From: JAPOXR01 sp965116115
GTDB taxonomy: Bacteria > Pseudomonadota > Alphaproteobacteria > Rhodobacterales > Rhodobacteraceae
DNA: 64,000 bases
Direction: 5' to 3'
Assembly (NCBI GenBank): GCA_965116115.1
Contig: OZ220486.1
Coordinates: 2,170,001-2,234,000 of the forward strand
Shown: in pieces, positions 1 through 7,091 of the stretch
Layout of the letters: each line of letters opens with the position of its first letter
How positions within the stretch are numbered: the first letter of the stretch is position 1
The notes under the pieces: generated by a model
What the model was told of the DNA's origin: nothing
What the model saw: the letters and a program-made list of their open reading frames with translations, nothing else
Databases searched by the model: none
Translations under genes and position numbers: made by a program

Positions 1-1
1 C

Positions 2-946
2 AGCTCCGGCGGCGTAGATCTGGCGCATACAGCCATCGATATGCCCTCGGCCTCCGAAAGACCGGGCACGGGGCAGCAACAGGTCGTGCAGGCTTTACGG
101 CGTCTGAACAAGCTTCGCCTTTCAGAGGATAAACCGGATTCTCCGACTTATGTGCGCGACCGGACGCCTCTCAAAAAGGGACCAATGACGACGCTGTCGT
201 TGCGCGATGAATTCCGTCGTGACCCTGCGTTGACAATACTTGTAGGCGACGGCATCTTTGTTCGCGGCGTGAAGCAAGGCATCGAGCAGGGCGAGTACGT
301 GTACCGCCGTGGAGAACTGCTTTGCGGGCAAGGCGATCCGGAGGTCGAGATCGAAATCGATGAGCAGTCAACGGTCCTGACAACAGCCTATGCGAAAAAT
401 AAGGGAATTTGGCCACGACCACCGTTACCGCCACGTCCCAAGAAAAAACCTGAAGACAAAAATGGGGGTAACGACAAACCCCCGGGCCCAGACGGCCCTG
501 AACCGGATTCGTTTTATGCCGAGGGGCCTCTCCCAGAAGCGCTCGTGTGTATTTGGGACCAAGCCCGTGCGAAAAAAACCGAGTCCATCGCCGTAATGAC
601 CGTTCGCATGTTCGAGGCCGGCGACGCCTTCCGGCTTCTCGGTGCTGTCAATGCAGTCCAAGGAGCGAAGCCTATTGTCACGCTGGAAGGCGGTTACGAG
701 ACCCAAGACAACGGTACTCTCGAATTGGATTTCCGGGGGCCGGTTTCCGACGCGCAGCCGCTCCGGGAATTCTTGGAGCCGCAGTTACGGGCCGCCGTTT
801 CGCAGAATCTTAAAGCGGGATTTGAGTTGACCTACGAGAACGGTTTGCCGATGAAAGGCGACGCTGCGGAAAAACTGACCGAACGGCTCACCCGGTTCGC
901 GCGCGGTGCGGCATTTGTTACGGCCATAGCGAAGGCGAGGACGTAA
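2..946 (+). CDS. DUF499-type ATPase of an anti-phage island, C-terminal part
   Basis: The reading frame is already open at base 2, upstream of the first ATG at 41, so this is the last ~314 residues of a longer protein whose start lies outside the window. The stretch RDEFRRDPALTILVGDGIFVRG, followed by an EQGEYVYRRGELL segment and an ending in AYAKNKGIWPR, resembles the C-terminal part of DUF499 proteins. These are large P-loop ATPases found with DUF1156 methylases and DrmD-like helicases in anti-phage loci. A proline-rich, charged linker (PPLPPRPKKKPEDK) precedes a ~150-residue C-terminal domain. The P-loop would be upstream and cannot be checked. The stop codon abuts the ATG of the next gene. 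The assignment rests on recalled family resemblance plus the DUF1156/helicase genes downstream. Confidence 0.6.
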   Translation, partial: SSGGVDLAHTAIDMPSASERPGTGQQQVVQALRRLNKLRLSEDKPDSPTYVRDRTPLKKGPMTTLSLRDEFRRDPALTILVGDGIFVRGVKQGIEQGEYVYRRGELLCGQGDPEVEIEIDEQSTVLTTAYAKNKGIWPRPPLPPRPKKKPEDKNGGNDKPPGPDGPEPDSFYAEGPLPEALVCIWDQARAKKTESIAVMTVRMFEAGDAFRLLGAVNAVQGAKPIVTLEGGYETQDNGTLELDFRGPVSDAQPLREFLEPQLRAAVSQNLKAGFELTYENGLPMKGDAAEKLTERLTRFARGAAFVTAIAKART

Positions 947-1471
947 ATGGCGCGGCTGGATCGGGTGTCGGATGCGGAGACGCCCGCGCTTTCACCGCGC
1001 TACGAATTGCGGGTGCGGCGTCATGGGCCGGCAGACTCCTCCTATGAGGTTTGGCAGCTGCCGTCAGCTGCCTCGCCGCATTTGTCCTGTGCGCAGCGTG
1101 TCGCCGGGCTGCGGGGCCGCAATCTCGACTTTGTCGAGCACCGGGTGCTGAGAAGGCTGTCACAGGCCGGCATCCGACTGGGACAGCATAAGGATGCGAC
1201 GAAGCGCGGTTATATGCTTAGCGAAGACGCGGCACTCATACTGGGCCTGCTTTTCCGAGCTCTGGCGCCGATGCGCAGCCGTGCCAACATGCGGGCCGTA
1301 ACGGAAGGTATCGAGGCGATGGGCCGCGAAGAGGCGGCTTACTGGCTGGGCATGGCCATGCACCGCAGGAACCCCCGGAGGGTTTTAACGGCTCTCAGGT
1401 GCCTTTTGACGGAGCCGAAGCGGCGGCACCAATGCCGCAGAACAAGTTCAGAGAAAAAACCTAATGGATAA
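947..1471 (+). CDS. Small defence-island protein, DUF7680-like
   Basis: This 174-aa soluble protein is basic at both ends. It starts directly after the TAA of the DUF499 gene and ends inside the next gene (8-bp overlap), so it is part of one transcription unit. The core has YELRVRRHG near residue 24 and an alpha-helical middle (HRVLRRLSQAGIRLG, then SEDAALILGLLFRALAPM). The last helix (REEAAYWLGMAMHR) is followed by a basic tail. It resembles small proteins of the DUF7680 type that sit between DUF499 and other genes in such islands, but that name is from memory and uncertain. No catalytic motif is visible, so an accessory or structural role is inferred only from position. Confidence 0.5.
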   Translation: MARLDRVSDAETPALSPRYELRVRRHGPADSSYEVWQLPSAASPHLSCAQRVAGLRGRNLDFVEHRVLRRLSQAGIRLGQHKDATKRGYMLSEDAALILGLLFRALAPMRSRANMRAVTEGIEAMGREEAAYWLGMAMHRRNPRRVLTALRCLLTEPKRRHQCRRTSSEKKPNG

Positions 1472-1991
1472 AGAGACGCTTGGTCTATCCAATAATGACG
1501 AAGAACCGGAAGGTCTGGATCAAGACAGCGTGTCGTGGGGAGACTATCCGCTTGATGACCTCTTGATCAGATACGAGAGCCGGACAGTCCATGACGTTAT
1601 CCGACGCATCGACCAGTCCAACTATGTCATGGATCCGGACTTCCAGCGAGACTTTATCTGGCCGGAAGATAAACAAAGCAAACTCATTGAGTCAGTGATC
1701 ATGCGTATACCTTTGCCTGTTTTCTATATGGCAGAGGACGATCGAGGACGCATGGTTGTGGTGGACGGTTTGCAGCGCCTTTCGACTTTCCATCGCTTTG
1801 TCAAGGATGAGTTGAGATTAGAACTTCCCGCTAGGGAGGCGATCAATGGCAGGAGATTCAAGGATCTGCCGCCCAAGATCCAGAATCGTGTCGAGGACTG
1901 TAATCTCATTTTTTATGTCATCGATTCGAAGGTGCCGGAACGTGCCCGGCTGGATATATTCGAAAGGGTCAACGGCGGCGTTCCTTTGACC
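1464..1991 (+). pseudogene. DUF262 (ParB/GmrS-like) gene truncated by IS256
   Basis: The N-terminal ~176 residues are a DUF262 domain, the ParB-like nuclease/NTPase fold known from GmrSD-type DNA restriction. Landmarks are DPDFQRDFIW near residue 57, KLIESVIMRIPLPVFY after it, and the hallmark VVDGLQRLSTF near residue 96. The final family-specific stretch FERVNGGVPLTG is reached exactly where IS256 copy 1 begins, and translation then runs into IS sequence and stops at 2063. Family members are normally 350-600 aa, so the C-terminal effector part is missing. The sequence beyond the IS does not continue this gene and the IS lacks a target duplication. A deletion or rearrangement, not a simple insertion, removed the rest. 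Confidence 0.8.
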
Positions 1992-2046
1992 GGGAATGTC
2001 CCGCTTGATGTTGAAACCCGCAGGAGCGATGCTGCCTGTCGGCTAT

Positions 2047-3330
2047 CTACGCGGCGTCCTTGAGCCGGTCAAGCCGATCCTTTCGACGATGTTCGATGAG
2101 AGCCTGCTTGAGAACGGGCAGCTGCCTGTAAGCCTTGATGCGGCGGAAACCCTTCTCGGCCGCTGTCATGCCGGCGGCGGGCTGTCGCAGAGCCATCCCG
2201 GCGTTCCTCCAGCGCTTCACGTTGCGGCAGACCTGCCGGACCGTGCTGTTCATCGATTCGATGATGTTCGTGCTCGCCAGCGACCGCCGCAGCTCTGACG
2301 GCAGGCCGAGCCGGGAGACGGTCAGGACCTCGTCCAAGCCCTCAAGTATCGACCGGGAGACGTCCGGAGCCTCCTGTTCGAACCGCTGAGCCAGGCTGCG
2401 CATCAGCCGCTCGGCCTTGTCGGCGTCATCAAGTTCCCAGGCTTGCCTGAGCGTCCGCCGCACGCCGGCGTGATGTTCCGCGGCGAGACGGTCGATGATG
2501 TTGCGGCCCTTGTGAACCTGACAGCGCTGAATAGGGATGTCCGCGCCGAAAGTGCGCCGGATCGCCTTGCTGAGCGCCCTGGCTCCGTCGACGATGAACA
2601 GATAACAGCCCTTCGGATCAAGCCCGCGCCGGATCAGATCATCAAGCAGAGCCTGCACGGTCGCGGCGTTCTCCGTCGCGCCTTCGATGACGACTGGGGG
2701 GCGCTTACGCCCCGACGCGTCAATGCCGACGGCCCCGATCATCAGCAGGCGGTCGCTCATATGCAGCCCGTCGATCTGAACCGCGACGAGATCAAGCTCC
2801 GACAGATCGGAAGTCATCCATTCATCAAACTTCGCCTGCGTCAACGCCTTGAACCGGCGGGACACGGCCGATTTCGACAGCCCGCAGCCCGCCCCGCAGG
2901 GAACCCCGGCCTCCGGAATCCTCACCGCCCGGCGGAACTTGCGGGTCGCTGCGCTCGCGGTCATCAAGTTCACCGCCCATCGGTCGAGATAACCGTCCGC
3001 GGAGATTTCTTACTGGCTCGGCAGAGACATCTCCTTGCCCGCAGCCTTGCAGCGGAGACGCGGACGGTCGATGCCGACCTTGCCGCCGTGAAACCCGACC
3101 TGGGAACGCGTATGTCCCCAGCGGTGCCCCGGCTTGTCGGGAGAATGACTGTGACGTTTCCCGGCCAGCCGTTCGGCGTCCTCGTCCATCATCTGCCGCA
3201 GATACGCGATGCCCGTCGTCAGGCAGAATTTCTCGAAACTCTCGGTCACGTCTTCGTACGCCTCTTCGACGAGCGCGTTGATGTTCGGAGCGCTGGCGGA
3301 GGCGCCGGGGAATGTGCTAACGGTTTTCAT
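2047..3330 (-). pseudogene. IS256 transposase, copy 1, with internal stop
   Basis: This is a mutator-type (IS256) transposase frame equivalent to the intact 427-aa gene of copy 3. The DDE residues are recognisable in VQIDGLHMSD, LFIVDGARAL and TNIIESMNST. Translation from the ATG at 3330 stops after ~106 residues (LPSQ, then TAA at 3010-3012), where copy 3 reads LPSWEEIS. The rest stays open to 2047 (KDAA end). A GTG-initiated 308-aa C-terminal product containing the whole catalytic core could in principle be made, but the N-terminal DNA-binding part would be separate. Confidence 0.85.
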
Positions 3331-3356
3331 GGTGTTGCTTCCTTTTCTTCAAAAAA

Positions 3357-3377
3357 TCCCCGAGCTGATTCTCGGGG
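3357..3377 (-). terminator. Hairpin upstream of transposase, IS256 copy 1
   Basis: On the minus strand, CCCCGAG and CTCGGGG form a 7-bp perfect stem with a 6-nt loop, followed by a T-rich run, ~25 bp before the transposase ATG. It has the form of an intrinsic terminator that would block outside transcription from entering the transposase gene. Confidence 0.65.
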
Positions 3378-4011
3378 GAGAGGCAACACCGCCCATATCA
3401 AATTCAACATCAAGTGGGACATCCCCGGGAGATTAGCCGTGTTAGCGTTGTGCTTGTGGGGAATTTAATCCAGAGATTTTTACCCCCGCGTGGTTTGCAT
3501 TAAACGGTCTTTTGCCGAAGAGTGCCGCCGAGACAGCCGAAATTAGGATTGCGCATCATCAGGCATCCAGTTTCTGCACTGAATGGCTCCAGCTTGATGC
3601 CGCCCCCGACCGTTTCCAGGCCGCGACTCAATCGGCCCCGAATATCCGGGTCCGTGACTTTGTGTTACGTGCCTTCAAGGAGCAACTCGTCCACACTCCC
3701 ATCAAGGCGCTCGGAATCAATCGTGATGCGCATTTTCGTGCACCAAACCAGAGTGCCCGGAATCATGTTGGCAGAGTGTTGGCACCGGTGGAACCATGAC
3801 TTCCTTGCACTGAGGAACTCGGCTTGGGACTGGACAGCGAAAACGGCGGGATGCGGTCCTTGACTATGGTGGATACTCAGCCCGAAGGCCGGCCACCGGG
3901 AGGACAGATCAGTGTTACGGTGGAACCGTCTCAACGAATCGGCAACGGAATCACAGGGATATATGTGGGTACCAACGATCACTACGCAGTTGACTTAACT
4001 GATGCCAAAGG

Positions 4012-5255
4012 TAGGGCTATCGCTTTTGAATTTTTCTGCTTTTCAGTCAGCTTTTTTGTTCCATCAATGCCTCAATAATACAAACAGAGGCAAGCAGATG
4101 ACTGATTTATCTCATATTTTCAATGGCATCACCGATCCCCGGCGCAGCAACGCCATCCGGCATGACCTTCACGAAATACTCATGATCGCTTTTCTGACTG
4201 TCATGTCGGGAGGAGAAACATGCACCGATACAGTCGAATTCGCTGAAATCAAGAAGAAATTCCTGCTTGAGTTCATGGATCTGAAGCACGGCACGCCGAG
4301 TCACGACGCCTTTTCCGACCTGTTCAACAGTCTGAATCCGGTCGAGCTCGGCGTCGTTCTCTCGCGCCTTGCCGAGCTGGGCGGAGGGTCTGGCAGCAGC
4401 AGACGGGGACGGCGTCATCGCCGTCGACGGCAAGACTCTGCGCCGGTCATTCGCCGACGCTTCGAAGCGGCATCCTCTGCATCTCGTTCACGCTTTCGCC
4501 TCTGACACGCGGCCAGCTCTCGCGCAGACCGCGGTCGACGGGAAGTCGAACGAGATCACCGCGATCCCTGCGCTTCTGAAGTTCCTCGACATCCGGGGGC
4601 GGACGGCAGCGGCTGACGCGATGCATGCGCAGCGGACGATATCGGAGGCCGTGAAGGACGGCGGGGGCGGGTATATTCTCGCCTTGAAGGGCAATCAGGG
4701 CAATCTGCACAAGGATGTGAAACGGTATATGGAGAACCCCGGTAATATTGAAAACATTCAGTTTTCCGAGACGCATAAGGAGAAGGGGCACAGCCGGATC
4801 GAAACCCGGCGGGCCGCGGTCTGCCATGATGTCGGCTGGCTGGAAAAGCTCCTACAGTCGGGTCTCGCCGCTGTCGGATCCGTCTCTTCGACCCGGGAAA
4901 TCAAGGGAAAGCGCAGTGCCGAAACCCGGTATTTCATTATGAGTGAGAAGCGGGGTCCGGAGCGTTTTCTCAAGGGCGTGCGGGAATGCCTGGTCGGTGA
5001 AAACAGTCTGCACTGGGTACTCGATGTCACGATGAATGAAGATCATCTGCGAAACCGGACCGGACCCGGGCCGGAAAACCTGGCCGTGATGCGGCGGCTG
5101 TCTCTCAACCTGGCGCGGGTCACGGAGGACAAGCAGGCTGAGTCAATGCGCGGCAAACTCAAGAAAGCCGGATGGGATCACCGCTATGCGCTGAAGCTCA
5201 TCAGCTCCGCTGGAATGCTGCCGGAAAACTGGGAATCTCAAAAGCGATAGCCCTA
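4012..5255 (+). mobile_element. ISAs1-family element with 9-bp target duplication
   Basis: A 1244-bp element bounded by TAGGGCTATCGCTTTTGA and its inverted form TCAAAAGCGATAGCCCTA. The target duplication TGCCAAAGG is at 4003-4011 and 5256-5264. It splits gene A cleanly, and excision in silico restores the frame. Confidence 0.9.
4098..5250 (+). pseudogene. ISAs1-family transposase with one frameshift
   Basis: Translation from the ATG at 4098 (MTDLSHIFNGITDPRRSNAI) gives the ISAs1 N-terminus, with HDLHEILMIAFLTVMSGGE and LKHGTPSHDAFSDLFNSL. Near 4375-4385 the frame shifts. The remainder continues in another frame as DGVIAVDGKTLRRSF (first catalytic Asp region), AAADAMHAQRTISEA, GYILALKGNQ and a conserved tail ending ENWESQKR. 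Together ~375 aa, the expected family length. One indel separates the halves, so the copy is probably inactive unless frameshifting occurs. Remnants of the same IS lie near 46.4-47.0 kb and 55.4 kb. Confidence 0.85.
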
Positions 5256-5378
5256 TGCCAAAGGGAGCGCACAATTGCTGGGGTTTCTAGAAAGCAATTT
5301 TAATGATTCAATGCAGCGCAGCGATGGCATAATTGATCACATCATGTCATTAGCAGTGGATAAAGGAGGATAAGTTTT

Positions 5379-6002
5379 ATGAAACAATCAGTCAACTCCA
5401 CTGCGAACCGAAGGTTCAACCGGGTGCCGGGTGGAAATGGAAGTTCCCCTAGGAAGTTTCAGCATGGACAATCGGCATTCCGGGTGCCAGAAGTGAAGGC
5501 CGCAGTGGATCGGGCGTTGGCATCCGCCAAACATGCGAAACATATGACGACGCATGATTTGCGGGGCGGAAACTGTTTGTCTCCTGAGTCGCTTCTTGAT
5601 CATACTCATAGCCGTGATCGGGCCGTTCCAGCCGTTGATTTTCCTCCATTGGCAAAATCCGAGCCCCGCATGAGCACGCTCTATGCGTTGCAGGAATGGG
5701 AAGGATATGTTGTTCAAATCGAAGCTGACGAATTCGTAGCACGCCTGGTCAATTTGACAGCAGGACATTCCCATGAGAGCCAAGAAGCGACTATCCCTCT
5801 AGTTGAAATTTCCGAGTATGATATCTCCTGTATGACTGTCGGTAGTATTTTCCGCTGGGTGATCGGTTACGAACGTTCTCCCGAAGGAACGCAGAAGCGG
5901 GTATCGCAAATTGTTTTCCGGGATTTGCCCAGAATGACCGAAAGTGACTTTTCGGAAGGCAAAGCGTGGGCGCGAAAGATCGTACAAGCCATCAGCCCAT
6001 GA
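5379..6002 (+). CDS. Conserved 207-aa protein of unknown function (gene B)
   Basis: Not recognised as a named family. The N-terminal ~85 residues are basic and low in hydrophobics. The C-terminal ~110 residues look like a compact domain: LYALQEWEGYVVQIEADEF, then VARLVNLTAG, ATIPLVEIS, and GSIFRWVIGYERSPEGT followed by SQIVFRDLPRMT. That is a mostly beta fold with several Trp/Tyr residues. No membrane segment or metal motif is seen. The ATG at 5379 follows a GGAGG about 9 bases upstream that lies inside the end of gene A. The stop overlaps the MBL gene start by 4 bp (ATGA). Tight coupling on both sides argues that A, B and the MBL protein work together. Confidence 0.7.
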   Translation: MKQSVNSTANRRFNRVPGGNGSSPRKFQHGQSAFRVPEVKAAVDRALASAKHAKHMTTHDLRGGNCLSPESLLDHTHSRDRAVPAVDFPPLAKSEPRMSTLYALQEWEGYVVQIEADEFVARLVNLTAGHSHESQEATIPLVEISEYDISCMTVGSIFRWVIGYERSPEGTQKRVSQIVFRDLPRMTESDFSEGKAWARKIVQAISP

Positions 6003-7084
6003 AAAATGCAAGAAAACCGCCGGAGGATCAGGAGTTCGAACTGACGCTTCTTGGTCCCGGTTACGGCGAGAGTATCGTAATGCACGTCGGTGGCGGTGAA
6101 TGGGTTGTCGTCGATTCTTTTTTGGACTCTGCTGGAAGGCCCGCAGCGGTGCGATATCTGGAGGAAATCAGCGTCAATCCAGCGGAGTCCGTTGTTCTGA
6201 TCGTGGCGACGCATTGGCATGATGACCACATACGCGGGATCGCGCGTCTAGTTACACTGTGTTCAGCAGCTGGATTTTGTTGCGCTGGCGCACTATTTTG
6301 CGAGGAGTTTCTGACACTGGCAGGGGCACTGGAACGCCGACATTTTTCTGCGTCCGGTTCCGGGATGCGCGAGATGCACGATGTGTTTTCTGTGTTTGAG
6401 GTGACAGGGAAGAGGCCAGCGCACGCGATGGCAAACCGTGTCGTGCTTCGAACCGACGCATGCACCGTTTCGTCTCTGTCTTCCAGCGACGCGGTTTTCC
6501 AGAGCTTCTTAAAATCCGTCGAACGCCTAATTCCCGGACGAGGTGCGAACAAGACGCGGATTCCAACCCTTTTTCCCAATCAGGCTGCGGTTGCGCTGCG
6601 GGTAAATGCCCAACCTGTCTCCTTGTTACTCGGCGCCGACTTGGAGAGAAGCGGCTGGGTAGCAATTTTTGAGGACAAAACACGTCCAGCTGGCCGGGCA
6701 TCAGTTTTCAAGGTTCCTCATCATGGCTCGAAGGATGCCGACGAACCGGGAATATGGAAATTTCTGTTGGAACCGGACTCATATGTTGTTCTGACTTCTT
6801 GGCGTCGAGGCAGCCGTGTATTGCCAACGCCACAGGGCACCAGGCGTATTTCAGCCGCTACGGCAAACGCCTATGTGTCGGCTGCGAATACGCAGCCGGT
6901 CCGGCGGGGCCTCAGGCATGCGGAAAGATCAGTGGCGAAGACTTTGCGGGAATCAGGAGTCCAACTCCGTTCGCCTGAATCTCAAGATAGTTCAGTTCGG
7001 CTGCGGCGCCGCTTCGTTTCTGCACGCCCGTGGTCGCTCGAACTACGCGGGGATGCGCGCCACTTAAAGAACTTTGCAGCGTAG
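5999..7084 (+). CDS. MBL-fold metallo-hydrolase, ComEC/Rec2-like
   Basis: A 361-aa protein with the metallo-beta-lactamase signature THWHDDHIRG near residue 70 (HxHxDH metal site) and KVPHHGSKDADE near residue 240, the second metal/active-site motif typical of ComEC-related MBL proteins. The N-terminus LTLLGPGYGESIVMHVGGGEW is the usual first beta-hairpin. No signal peptide or transmembrane segments are present, so it is a soluble cytosolic enzyme, likely a phosphodiesterase or nuclease by family (inference). I start it at the ATG at 5999, which overlaps the gene B stop. An in-frame start at 5966 would lie inside B. It ends 7 bp before the DUF1156 methylase ATG, within the same island and strand. 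Confidence 0.85.
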   Translation: MKNARKPPEDQEFELTLLGPGYGESIVMHVGGGEWVVVDSFLDSAGRPAAVRYLEEISVNPAESVVLIVATHWHDDHIRGIARLVTLCSAAGFCCAGALFCEEFLTLAGALERRHFSASGSGMREMHDVFSVFEVTGKRPAHAMANRVVLRTDACTVSSLSSSDAVFQSFLKSVERLIPGRGANKTRIPTLFPNQAAVALRVNAQPVSLLLGADLERSGWVAIFEDKTRPAGRASVFKVPHHGSKDADEPGIWKFLLEPDSYVVLTSWRRGSRVLPTPQGTRRISAATANAYVSAANTQPVRRGLRHAERSVAKTLRESGVQLRSPESQDSSVRLRRRFVSARPWSLELRGDARHLKNFAA

Positions 7085-7091
7085 CGCGCCC

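Larger units (their letters stand above)
1992..3426 (-). mobile_element. IS256-family element, copy 1 (no target duplication)
   Basis: A 1435-bp element. Its terminal inverted repeats start GGGAATGTCCC at the left and GGGGATGTCCC (read inward) at the right, and similarity extends ~25 bp. Its length equals copies 2 and 3 in this window. The flanking 9-mers (CCTTTGACC and GGGAGATTA) do not match, unlike the other three copies, so the junction was remodelled after insertion. The transposase gene runs on the minus strand. Confidence 0.9.
3446..5373 (+). pseudogene. Unknown-family defence-island gene (gene A), broken by a stop and ISAs1
   Basis: A single plus-strand frame runs NPEIFTPAWFALNGLLPKSA, then IRIAHHQASSFCTEWLQLD, then RVRDFVLRAFKEQLVHTPIK. 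It meets one TGA at 3797-3799 (EP*LPC, probably a former Trp codon) and continues through GGQISVTVEPSQRIGNG to NDHYAVDLTDAKG, where ISAs1 is inserted. Removing the IS and one copy of the 9-bp duplication joins it in frame to SAQLLGFLESNFNDSMQRSD and ends in MSLAVDKGG at the TAA at 5371. The rebuilt protein is ~230 aa. No start codon is visible at the 5' end, which lies next to the IS256 junction, so the start is probably lost. The family is not recognised. The last codons contain the ribosome binding site of the next gene, so A and the 207-aa gene were translationally coupled. Confidence 0.7.
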
